Shown one piece after another: positions 6,126-12,367 of a stretch of 31,330 bases of DNA; the stretch's first letter is position 1; the number at the start of each line of letters is the position of its first letter. The stretch comes from a virus, in the IMG/VR virus record IMGVR_UViG_3300006865_000393, positions 1 through 31,330 of that record. One strand, 5' to 3'. The position numbers and the translations under genes were made by a program. The notes below the pieces were generated by a model. It was given only the letters and a program-made list of their open reading frames with translations. It did no database searches and was not told where the DNA came from.

Positions 6126-6730
6126 CCAACCCGCAAAAAAAACGCCGCATCTATCAAGCCAGGGCCAGGCGCATCGCCTTCACCCTGGCCGTCGCCATCG
6201 CCATTGCCGCCCTCCTTGGCCTGGTCCTCTACCTCACCTTCAAACAGGTACAGGCCGGAGCCTGGTGGTTAGTCTCGGCGGGCCTTACCGTTTCCGTCGT
6301 CATGCTCTCCGTCTTTGGCCTCGCCCTGCGCGAAGCAGAGCACGCCATCCAGCGCCGCGGCTACGCCCGGCCCATCAGCACCACCGGCGGCTTTAACCGC
6401 CTCGTCAAAAGCATCCTCCCCCCACCCGAACCAGACGTAGCCCACCCCGCCCACTACCAGCGCAGCCTCAAGCGCGTCTTGTTTGACGATGCCTCCCACT
6501 ACGACGTTGACCTGGGCCTGCTCTACATCATCCTCCTCCGCGAAACCCAGTACAGCAACGTGCTCCCCTGGCAAAGGAGTGTTATAGAGGAGGGCATGGA
6601 CAAAAAAGCCTGGGCCGCCTACCGCAAACTGCTGCTCGACGCCGGCGTTGTAGACGAAGACGGACGCGGTGCGCTCCATCTCAACTGCACCCCCTGGCCC
6701 GCCATTGAAGCCATCAAAGCCCGGCTATAG
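6122..6730 (+). CDS. two-helix membrane protein with cytoplasmic C-terminal domain, 202 aa
   Basis: Start ATG overlaps the upstream stop (ATGA). A very basic N-terminus (PQKKRRIYQARARR) precedes two hydrophobic helices at about residues 19-40 and 47-68, giving N-in/C-in topology. The remaining 130 residues are soluble. They contain FDDASHYDVDLGLLYIILLR and QRSVIEEGMDKKAWAAYRKL segments that look helical. The last 35 residues (LLLDAGVVDEDGRGALHLNC) resemble the end of a winged-helix domain, as in small replication or regulatory proteins of similar elements. It is the last gene of the + strand run before an intergenic operator-like region. Function unknown. Confidence 0.65.
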   Translation: MTNPQKKRRIYQARARRIAFTLAVAIAIAALLGLVLYLTFKQVQAGAWWLVSAGLTVSVVMLSVFGLALREAEHAIQRRGYARPISTTGGFNRLVKSILPPPEPDVAHPAHYQRSLKRVLFDDASHYDVDLGLLYIILLRETQYSNVLPWQRSVIEEGMDKKAWAAYRKLLLDAGVVDEDGRGALHLNCTPWPAIEAIKARL

Positions 6731-6771
6731 CAGTTTCAAACCTTGTCGGCCCCAATTTGGCCCCTAGTACG

Positions 6772-6840
6772 ATTGGTTGTGATCTTTACAATTGGGTTGT
6801 AATTGGTTGTGATCTTTACAATTGGGTTGTGATTCTGTTG
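6772..6840 (+). promoter_or_regulatory. operator-like tandem 30-bp repeat
   Basis: Two 30-bp direct repeats, 6772-6801 and 6802-6831, differ only in the last base; a degenerate third half follows. Each unit holds GGTTGTGATC, and TTACAA-N5-TTGTAA forms a dyad at 6786-6802. The region is AT-rich relative to its surroundings and lies directly upstream of the 6879-7810 membrane operon, so it probably binds a regulator of that operon. Confidence 0.5.
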
Positions 6841-6878
6841 TGATCGGTTGCAATCCTGAAAGCGAGCAAAGTCGCCAA

Positions 6879-7055
6879 ATGACAAATAAAAAAGTCAACG
6901 CCAAAATCAGAAACGATGGCAGCATCATCATCAACCTCGAAGACCCGCCCGGCTGCCTGGCGGTTGCGCTGCAAAAGGCGCAAGTTGCCCTCGGCTACAT
7001 CTTTGTGTTTGGTCTTGGCGTTTTAGTTGGATTATTAATAGGAGGCATCTCATGA
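6879..7055 (+). CDS. small single-pass membrane protein, 58 aa
   Basis: I chose ATG at 6879; a TTG further upstream (6822) would put the start inside the tandem repeats. The soluble N-terminus (MTNKKVNAKIRNDGSIIINL) is followed by one helix at residues 36-56 (VALGYIFVFGLGVLVGLLIG). No clear Shine-Dalgarno precedes it. The TGA overlaps the next ATG (7052-7055), so it is coupled to the following four-helix protein and may work with it in the membrane. Confidence 0.65.
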   Translation: MTNKKVNAKIRNDGSIIINLEDPPGCLAVALQKAQVALGYIFVFGLGVLVGLLIGGIS

Positions 7056-7810
7056 AAACAAAAAAACAAAAATGGACCACCTCTCAAAAATTGCAATTCG
7101 CCGCCTTCCTCGTCTCGGCCACCCGCTTTATGAGCATGGGCGCCATGGCCCTGGGCGTTGATTTGGTCAGGCAATATTGGCCCTTCTTCTGGCTAGAACT
7201 GTTATCCTGGTTAGGCTTTGCCATCCTCGAAGGCTTTGCCATCCCCTACATCAGCAAGGGCAGCCGTAAATTTGCCGCCGGCACAGTTGAGCGACGGCAG
7301 CTAACCCTCTATCGCCTCATCCTGCTGTTAGCCATTCCGCTGCTCGGCGCGCCCTACTATGTCGCCGTCTCAAACCAACTGCTCTTAAAAGATGTGCTCT
7401 GGCCGCTCGCCTACTGGCTGTGGGCCTTCCTCTTTGCCGGCGTCGGGGCGCTCATCATCGACGCCGTTGGCACGGTAGAAGAAGCCAACGAACCCGAAAA
7501 CAAACCCCAACAACAGGAAAGCCAGCAGCCCACCGACCAACGCGCCGCCGTATTATCCATCCTGGCCACCCACGGCCCGCTCGACCCCGGCGCCCTGGCC
7601 GAATTAGCCAACGTGCCCGTTGAGGTTGCCGCCAGAGAACTCAACAGCCTGGCTAACACTTTTGGAGTAAATGGCAAAACTGCCTGGCGCAGCGCCAACG
7701 GCATCCGCGGCCGCCGCCCCGATCCTTCCCCATCGCTCCCCTCTCCCAGAGGGAGAGGGGTTGGGGGTGAGGGCAACAACGGCCACAATCCCGAAGAAGG
7801 TGTAATATAA
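7052..7810 (+). CDS. four-helix membrane protein with C-terminal winged-helix-like domain, 252 aa
   Basis: Coupled to the upstream gene by ATGA overlap, with GGAGG nearby. Hydrophobic helices lie at about residues 15-36, 43-66, 87-106 and 115-138, giving N-in/C-in topology. A Gln/Glu-rich linker (ANEPENKPQQQESQQPTDQ) leads to a cytoplasmic helix-turn-helix-like unit at about 163-205 (RAAVLSILATHGPLDPGALA, then ELANVPVEVAARELNSL). The C-terminal residues from about 224 (PSPSLPSPRGRGVGGEG) come from a GC-rich palindrome. Membrane domain plus winged-helix-like domain suggests a membrane-anchored DNA-binding or sensor protein. The family is not recognised. The gene ends at the strong convergent terminator. 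Confidence 0.65.
   Translation: MKTKKQKWTTSQKLQFAAFLVSATRFMSMGAMALGVDLVRQYWPFFWLELLSWLGFAILEGFAIPYISKGSRKFAAGTVERRQLTLYRLILLLAIPLLGAPYYVAVSNQLLLKDVLWPLAYWLWAFLFAGVGALIIDAVGTVEEANEPENKPQQQESQQPTDQRAAVLSILATHGPLDPGALAELANVPVEVAARELNSLANTFGVNGKTAWRSANGIRGRRPDPSPSLPSPRGRGVGGEGNNGHNPEEGVI
7737..7773 (+). repeat. GC-rich palindromic element at a gene's 3' end
   Basis: TCCCCTCTCCCAGAGGGAGA followed by GGGGTTGGGGGTGAGGG; encodes the C-terminal PSPRGRGVGGEG of the 7052-7810 gene. Textbook member of the family. Confidence 0.85.
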
Positions 7811-7824
7811 CTCCCCCCCCAAAC

Positions 7825-7863
7825 AAAACACCCGGCTCTCTCTAAAAGAGAGCCGGGTGTTTT
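7825..7863. terminator. strong bidirectional terminator between convergent genes
   Basis: A perfect 17-bp stem, AAAACACCCGGCTCTCT (7825-7841) against AGAGAGCCGGGTGTTTT (7847-7863), with a 5-nt loop. The A/T ends give a U-tract in both directions. It separates the + strand early module from the - strand run, one base after the stop side of the 7864-8121 gene. Confidence 0.9.
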
Positions 7864-8121
7864 CTATCCCCGCTCCGCGTGAGCTTGTCCAAGGGCCTCC
7901 GCAATCGCCCGCCGGATCGCCGCCGTCCGGTCCTTGGCATAACCCTGCCCCACCAGCGCCTCCAGCCCCGCCAAATCCGCCTCATACAAGCGAAACGTCA
8001 CCGGCTGCGCCTTCTGGGTCTCATCTTTATAGGCCCCCACCGCCACCCCCGGCTTGCGACCCCTGGGAGTACCCGCAGGGGTGCGTCCCTGGCCCCGGCC
8101 CGGCCCCCCTCTTGCTTTCAT
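7864..8121 (-). CDS. small basic DNA-binding-like protein, 85 aa
   Basis: Start ATG overlaps the stop of the upstream gene (ATGA, 8118-8121). The N-terminus is Gly/Arg-rich (KARGGPGRGQGRTPAGTPRG), followed by PVTFRLYEADLAGLEALVGQ and DRTAAIRRAIAEAL. A strand then two helices, with the TAAIRRAI ending, is typical of ribbon-helix-helix (Arc/MetJ or CopG-like) proteins. This makes it a candidate small repressor. It is the last gene of the - strand run and abuts the bidirectional terminator. Confidence 0.65.
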   Translation of the reverse strand: MKARGGPGRGQGRTPAGTPRGRKPGVAVGAYKDETQKAQPVTFRLYEADLAGLEALVGQGYAKDRTAAIRRAIAEALGQAHAERG

Positions 8122-8405
8122 ACCGCCACCTCCTCTCTCATCGCCTCAAACATCTTCCGTAAGCCATCCTCCCGCGCCGCCGTAAGCTGGGCAATCTCCC
8201 GCTCCAGGTCCGCCCGCGTCGCCGGCAGTATCGCCCCCGGCGCCACCTCCACCTCAATCAACTCCGGCCCATACCCCCGCAGCACATTCCGCGCCGTTTG
8301 CACCTTCAGCACCGTTCCCCCGGCCTCACTCCTAAACACCTTCAGCACCACCCCGTGCCACCACTGCATCTTGATAATGTCCCCGACTTCTGGTTGATAA
8401 GCCAT
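8118..8405 (-). CDS. hypothetical protein, 95 aa
   Basis: Start ATG at 8405 follows AGGAGG. The N-terminal half (YQPEVGDIIKMQWWHGVVLK and following) reads as a small beta barrel. The C-terminal half (ATRADLEREIAQLTAAREDG) is a charged helix, likely a coiled coil. Translationally coupled to the ribbon-helix-helix-like gene downstream. No family recognised. Confidence 0.65.
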   Translation of the reverse strand: MAYQPEVGDIIKMQWWHGVVLKVFRSEAGGTVLKVQTARNVLRGYGPELIEVEVAPGAILPATRADLEREIAQLTAAREDGLRKMFEAMREEVAV

Positions 8406-8429
8406 TTGTAATCCTCCTATCGTTAAAGT

Positions 8430-8454
8430 AGGGGGAGGGGTCTCCCCTCCCCCT
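8430..8454. repeat. perfect 11-bp GC hairpin in intergenic space
   Basis: AGGGGGAGGGG and CCCCTCCCCCT separated by TCT, between two - strand genes. On the - strand the T-run precedes the stem rather than following it, so it is not a standard terminator. It may be a shortened relative of the GC-rich palindromes. Confidence 0.6.
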
Positions 8455-8465
8455 AAAAAATTATT

Positions 8466-8684
8466 TTATGGATTGAGTTCCAGCCAGCGAATGATGACCC
8501 GTTCTGCCGTCTCAAACGCCTCCTGAAACGAACTGACCGGAAAACCCTTCTGGCCCAGCAACCCAATCAAAATCCAATGCTCGCCCGACCCGTGGTCCGT
8601 TTCCATCGCCGCGTCATACTGCGCTTGAATGGCGTGTACGTCATCCCGGCTCAACCGCCGCACCTGCTCATCAAAACTTACCAT
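8466..8684 (-). CDS. hypothetical protein, 72 aa
   Basis: I chose the ATG at 8684 because AAAGGA lies 8 bases upstream; an ATG at 8714 would read through that site. The product (MVSFDEQVRRLSRDDVHAIQ and on) is acidic and helical with a Trp-containing WILIGLLGQKGFPVSSF centre. No motif recognised. It stands alone behind an AT-rich intergenic region (8685-8800) that may hold its promoter. Confidence 0.6.
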   Translation of the reverse strand: MVSFDEQVRRLSRDDVHAIQAQYDAAMETDHGSGEHWILIGLLGQKGFPVSSFQEAFETAERVIIRWLELNP

Positions 8685-8800
8685 ACCATGTCCTTTTTGA
8701 AATAGAGAAGTCAAAAATAATTAAATTGTAAATACATTTTAATCTGCTTTATTTAATTTGTCAATACACTTATATCAATTTCAAGGTTATTATGCCAAAA

Positions 8801-8836
8801 AAAAAAGCCCAACCTTGCCATTCGCAAAGTTGGGCC
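8801..8836 (-). terminator. terminator at the end of the late operon
   Basis: Stem GCCCAACCTTGC (8807-8818) / GCAAAGTTGGGC (8824-8835) with one mismatch and a 5-nt loop. On the - strand it is followed by ten T. It lies just downstream of the last gene of the tail operon (8867-9370). Confidence 0.85.
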
Positions 8837-8866
8837 GGCTCAATCCCCAATTCGGTTCTCCGCCAA

Positions 8867-9370
8867 TCAGTCCTTAAGCGTCGTCTCAAACAAACTCTCC
8901 CACGCCTTCAACGGGTCCCCGCCCTCGGCCCCGTCCTGAGCTTGGGTAGACCGCTCCATCACCTCCCACAACGCCGCCAACAGCGCCCCCTTCACCACCA
9001 GCGGATCATGCAGCGGATCAATCCCCACCGTCAGCCGGTTCCCATCCAAAAAAACAGCCACCTTCGCCTGGCCAGAGGTAAACCGGGGCCGGGCCTGGCC
9101 CTTCACAAAATAGCCAAACATACTGTACATCGTCTGCGCCAGCAGCCCCAGGGCCTGGATGCCGTCCAGCTTCTCCGTTTTCCACTCCATCTGGCCGGTC
9201 AGCGCATTATGCTTAATCGTAATCCGCTGCTCCAGCTCCTCGGCGGCCACCTCCGTTGGTTGCAGCCCCCACGCCTCCCACTGCTTAAAAAGCGCCTGGC
9301 TATCCGGTGTGGTCAGAACCGCAGGGGTGCGGGGGGGCAGGGGTGCGGGGGAGAAATTTTCATCCTTCAT
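8867..9370 (-). CDS. hypothetical protein downstream of tail fibre, 167 aa
   Basis: I chose ATG at 9370, preceded by GGAGGAAGG; an ATG at 9391 overlaps the upstream gene. Both lie in a TTCATCC heptamer array. The first residues (MKDENFSPAPLPPRTPAVL) are repeat-derived. The remainder starts with a helical region (SQALFKQWEAWGLQPTEVAA) and has a beta-rich centre (AKVAVFLDGNRLTVGIDPLH). It is the last gene before the operon terminator. No family recognised; its position suggests a tail-associated or assembly role. Confidence 0.65.
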   Translation of the reverse strand: MKDENFSPAPLPPRTPAVLTTPDSQALFKQWEAWGLQPTEVAAEELEQRITIKHNALTGQMEWKTEKLDGIQALGLLAQTMYSMFGYFVKGQARPRFTSGQAKVAVFLDGNRLTVGIDPLHDPLVVKGALLAALWEVMERSTQAQDGAEGGDPLKAWESLFETTLKD

Positions 9371-9391
9371 CCTTCCTCCTTCATCCTTCAT
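9357..9391 (+). repeat. 7-bp tandem repeat (TTCATCC units)
   Basis: Five degenerate heptamers spanning the junction of two - strand genes. On the - strand they create stacked ATGAAGG units that supply alternative start codons and Shine-Dalgarno sequences. Confidence 0.75.
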
Positions 9392-9722
9392 ACGTCCGCA
9401 CCACCCCGCTGGGCAGCTGCTCCGCCGGCTCGCCTTCCAGCGCCTCCGGCGGCAAAAAGCCCTCCTGCACCTTAAACAGCGTCGTCGCCCGCTCAATTAT
9501 TTGCTGCAAAATTTCCGCAATATAAGGGTGAATGTGCTGCTCTGCCGGCAGCCCAGAATTTGGCCCAAACCGCGACACCCCCTTGCGGATAACCGGATTC
9601 TCGTTCTCGTCGAGCAAGATGTAATCAATGGTAATCTGCACGTAGGGCAGCCCCTCCGCCGGCCGCACCATCTCCACTCTCGCTTCCTTTATACTCAAAT
9701 CGTTAATCGTAATCGTTGGCAT
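9381..9722 (-). CDS. hypothetical protein downstream of tail fibre, 113 aa
   Basis: I chose ATG at 9722, which follows GAGGAGG; an earlier in-frame ATG at 9737 would precede the site. The product (MPTITINDLSIKEARVEMVR and on) begins with a strand-rich segment ending in ITIDYILLDENENPVIRKGV. A helical part follows (IAEILQQIIERATTLFKVQE). This looks like a small structural protein. Co-transcribed with the tail-fibre gene. Confidence 0.65.
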   Translation of the reverse strand: MPTITINDLSIKEARVEMVRPAEGLPYVQITIDYILLDENENPVIRKGVSRFGPNSGLPAEQHIHPYIAEILQQIIERATTLFKVQEGFLPPEALEGEPAEQLPSGVVRTYEG

Positions 9723-9740
9723 AAAAACCCTCCTCAATGG

Positions 9741-9804
9741 GAGTAAGAAGTAGGCAGTAGGGAGTAAGGGAGATTTTTCCTCCCTACTCCTTACTCCTTA
9801 CTAT
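9741..9804. repeat. 7-bp tandem repeats forming an inverted repeat
   Basis: AGTAGGCAGTAGGGAGTAAG on the left and CTCCCTACTCCTTACTCCTT on the right flank a T-rich loop, so the pair can fold into a hairpin. It lies between the tail-fibre gene and the next gene. Same class as 12294-12362, 17140-17206 and 20290-20338. Confidence 0.75.
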
Positions 9805-10640
9805 GACTTTTTAATCGCTAACAACTGAATGTACGGCATCATGTGGTTCGTGGCCTGGGTGCTGGGCGAAACCACACCTTCGTACTCTGTATAAGCGGTC
9901 CATGGCCCGCCGGTGTTGCCCGACCCCGCCGGGGGGGCGCCCGCAGGTGTGTTGGCGCGCACGGTAATTGCGTGGCGGTGCTGGGGTACATCCGTATAAA
10001 CGTGCGTGTGCGTCCGGTTCTCCAGGTTGCTCAGCGCCGTGCCCACCGTGCCGGCCACCGTGCCCCCGCTGGGCAAGCCCACAATCATCCGCCCGCGCGC
10101 CGCGGTGTACTCTGTATACCCGGCCGGCACGCTGCTGTCGGTGGTGTAAAACACCCCATTTTTGGGCACCGCCCCGCCGCTGCCCGGCAGCAGCAGCGCG
10201 TAAACCGTGCCCGCCCCGCCCCCGCTGTAACTGGTCAGCGCCCTGGCAAAGGTGGCGCTAGCTCGCAGCGTTCCCCCGTCGGCGGCTCGCCCGGCAGTGG
10301 TAGATGTAACCAAAAAATTACCGCGGGTCACATTGCCCTGCACCTTCACCACCACAATCCCGGCCATGGCTATCCGGCCCGTCTCTAGGTTCGCCAGGCT
10401 CTCTCGCACCACCCCAATCACCCCTTCATCGCTGGCCGTCGTGGTCGTCTTAAACGAATTATCGTTATTCGGGTCGGCAATCACCACATCGCCTTCCTCT
10501 ACTGCCCCGCCGCTGCGGTTGGTCAAATCCGGCTCCACCGCCCCAATTAAATAAACCAGGTTGTCAATGATGTCTGTATTATAAATGCTTTGGGTAATCA
10601 ACTCACCCGTACTGCGCTGCGTTGGGTCTGTCCAAGCCAT
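9801..10640 (-). CDS. tail fibre / tail collar-like receptor-binding protein, 279 aa
   Basis: The N-terminus (MAWTDPTQRSTGELITQSIY and following) would attach to the tail. The middle is Gly/Thr/Ala-rich beta structure. The C-terminal region has the tail-collar pattern: VFYTTDSSVPAGYTEYTAAR near the start, then RGRMIVGLPSGGT, then THTHVYTDVPQHRHAITV with clustered His, and the terminal MMPYIQLLAIKKS. M/V-PYIQLLAI is a hallmark of phage fibre C-termini, and HTH-x-HRH is typical of metal-coordinating fibre tips. Start ATG at 10640 with AAAGGAG. Downstream of the hub gene, as expected for a distal tail protein that binds the host surface. Confidence 0.8.
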   Translation of the reverse strand: MAWTDPTQRSTGELITQSIYNTDIIDNLVYLIGAVEPDLTNRSGGAVEEGDVVIADPNNDNSFKTTTTASDEGVIGVVRESLANLETGRIAMAGIVVVKVQGNVTRGNFLVTSTTAGRAADGGTLRASATFARALTSYSGGGAGTVYALLLPGSGGAVPKNGVFYTTDSSVPAGYTEYTAARGRMIVGLPSGGTVAGTVGTALSNLENRTHTHVYTDVPQHRHAITVRANTPAGAPPAGSGNTGGPWTAYTEYEGVVSPSTQATNHMMPYIQLLAIKKS

Positions 10641-10722
10641 AAAATCTCCTTTGCAGGGGTGCGGAGGAGCAGGGGAGTGGGGGAGAAATTTTTACCCCTG
10701 CGCCCCTGCGCCCCTGCGACTA

Positions 10723-12288
10723 TTACGCCAAAATTGTGGTTTCTCCCACCTCGCCATAGCCGGCGGTGGCAAAAATCCAATAGCTGCTCACCGCCGCCGG
10801 CTCAAGCTGCCACACCACCCGGTAATCCCCATTCGGGGTCAGCCGGTGGCTCTCGCCAATGATAAAATAAGCCGCGTTAATGTCTGTCTGCTCCTCAATC
10901 ACCACAATCCGGTCGCCTATCGTCCGGGCCAGGGCCTGGCTCAGCAGCGCGTCGCTGCTGTAGGCCGCCAGTTCCAGCGCCTTCACCCGGCCGCGCGGCC
11001 CCTGCCGGTTCTGCAACAAAAACGCGGCCAGGTTGTCCGCCTCGGCCACACTGTCTAACACAAAGGGGTAGGTATAGGGCCGCAGGCCAAATTTCAGCAC
11101 CGACATACTGTTTTCTCGTTCCGTATCCACCTCGCCAAAATCGGTAATCTTGATCCCCCGGATCACCGCGCCCGGCTGGAGCCACACGTCCACCCCGGCG
11201 GCGTTGGTGTAGCGCACCTTGCAGCGCGTTCCGCTCTCCTCCACAATGGCCGCCGTCACACTGCTGGTGTAATTGGTCCCGCTGCCATCCTCCATGCTGT
11301 TGGCCGTAAAATCGGTCGTCTGCACCGGGGCCACCGCATTTTTGCCGGCCACCGTGGCCCCGCTGTTGACCGTATCCGCATAGCGGAAGCTGATCTCCTT
11401 GCTTTCGCCAGCCGGGATCTTGGTCGCCTTATTCAGCACCCCCAGCGTCTCATTACTCGTCCCCACGGCGCGCGGCCTGGCCCGCACCGTGGCCTTATTG
11501 ATAAACAAATCCCCAAATTCGTACTCAACCTGGGTCATCGCATTATCAAAGGTGGCCTGTACCGTCGTCGTCAAGGGCAGATGGTTACGGTTCCAAAAAA
11601 TAATCTTGCCCTGGCGGTCCACAAACAAGCGCCCGCCCTCGCGCCCCACGGCATCCCGCAGCGCCCCGTACACCGTCACCCCATCGCTCCACTGATCACC
11701 AATGATACTAAAGGTGCTAATCCCCGTTTCCGCCTGTAGGTAATCCGTTATCTCGCCCAGGGTCGTGTTCTGCCCCAGCTCACCCTTGGTCGCCACCCCC
11801 AGCGTCCAGCGCCCAAAAAAGCCGGGCGGAAACACCGCCGCTCGACGCAGCACCGCATCAATCACCTGGTCGGCCGTTTTGCCCTCCTGCACCGGAACAA
11901 ACGCCTCATAATCCTGGGCCTTCAGCAAAAAACCGCTGGCCCGCACCACCGTTTGCCTGGCGCCATACTTCCCCGGCGTCGGGTCAATCGAGTCAATCCA
12001 GCCAATAAAATGCTGCCGGGTCACACTGTTGTATGTCGAGCGCACCCGCACCAACCGGCCATGCGTAAAATTTGGGTAAAACGGGCTGCGGCTGTACTCC
12101 GGCGAGTAACGCTTATCCGTATTGCGCAGCGTCAGCGTCAGTTGGCTATCCTTGGCCACCGGCTCATACGGCCCGGCAAAGCCCAAGGACCAGGTGCAGC
12201 TCAACACATCCTCCGTAATCAGGTCTGCCCCGCTGAACTCATTATCCTGTTCAAAATCAATTGCAATTTCCCAGGTTGGTTTTGGCAT
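10723..12288 (-). CDS. baseplate hub / tail-tip protein, 521 aa
   Basis: Lies between the tape-measure and fibre genes, the position of the hub (Tal or gpD-like) proteins of siphoviruses. The N-terminal 120 residues (ITEDVLSCTWSLGFAGPYEP, LTLTLRNTDKRYSP, GRLVRVRSTYN, GWIDSIDPTPGKYG) have the strand pattern of a hub/gp27-like beta barrel. The next part, around residues 140-210 (TADQVIDAVLRRAAVFPPGF and on), resembles the helical insert that follows. The rest is beta-rich and ends in a fibronectin-like VWQLEPAAVSSYWIFATAGY. No catalytic motif is visible. Start ATG at 12288, weak ribosome-binding site. Confidence 0.7.
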   Translation of the reverse strand: MPKPTWEIAIDFEQDNEFSGADLITEDVLSCTWSLGFAGPYEPVAKDSQLTLTLRNTDKRYSPEYSRSPFYPNFTHGRLVRVRSTYNSVTRQHFIGWIDSIDPTPGKYGARQTVVRASGFLLKAQDYEAFVPVQEGKTADQVIDAVLRRAAVFPPGFFGRWTLGVATKGELGQNTTLGEITDYLQAETGISTFSIIGDQWSDGVTVYGALRDAVGREGGRLFVDRQGKIIFWNRNHLPLTTTVQATFDNAMTQVEYEFGDLFINKATVRARPRAVGTSNETLGVLNKATKIPAGESKEISFRYADTVNSGATVAGKNAVAPVQTTDFTANSMEDGSGTNYTSSVTAAIVEESGTRCKVRYTNAAGVDVWLQPGAVIRGIKITDFGEVDTERENSMSVLKFGLRPYTYPFVLDSVAEADNLAAFLLQNRQGPRGRVKALELAAYSSDALLSQALARTIGDRIVVIEEQTDINAAYFIIGESHRLTPNGDYRVVWQLEPAAVSSYWIFATAGYGEVGETTILA

Positions 12289-12293
12289 GGTCA

Positions 12294-12362
12294 GGGAGTA
12301 AGGAGTAAGGAGTAAGGAGTAAGGGAAGCCCCCTTACTACCTACTACCTACTACCTACTGCT
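12294..12362. repeat. 7-bp tandem repeats (AGGAGTA / CTACCTA units) facing each other
   Basis: About four AGGAGTA units followed by four CTACCTA units around AGCCCCC. They fill the gap between the tape-measure and hub genes and can form a hairpin. Confidence 0.8.
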
Positions 12363-12367
12363 TCTCC

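Noticed and set aside
8430-8454. Possible terminator hairpin
   Set aside because: The T-run is on the wrong side of the stem for - strand transcripts and there is none for + strand transcripts.
9801-10640. Diversity-generating retroelement at the tail-fibre gene
   Set aside because: No reverse transcriptase and no repeated variable/template pair were found in the window.
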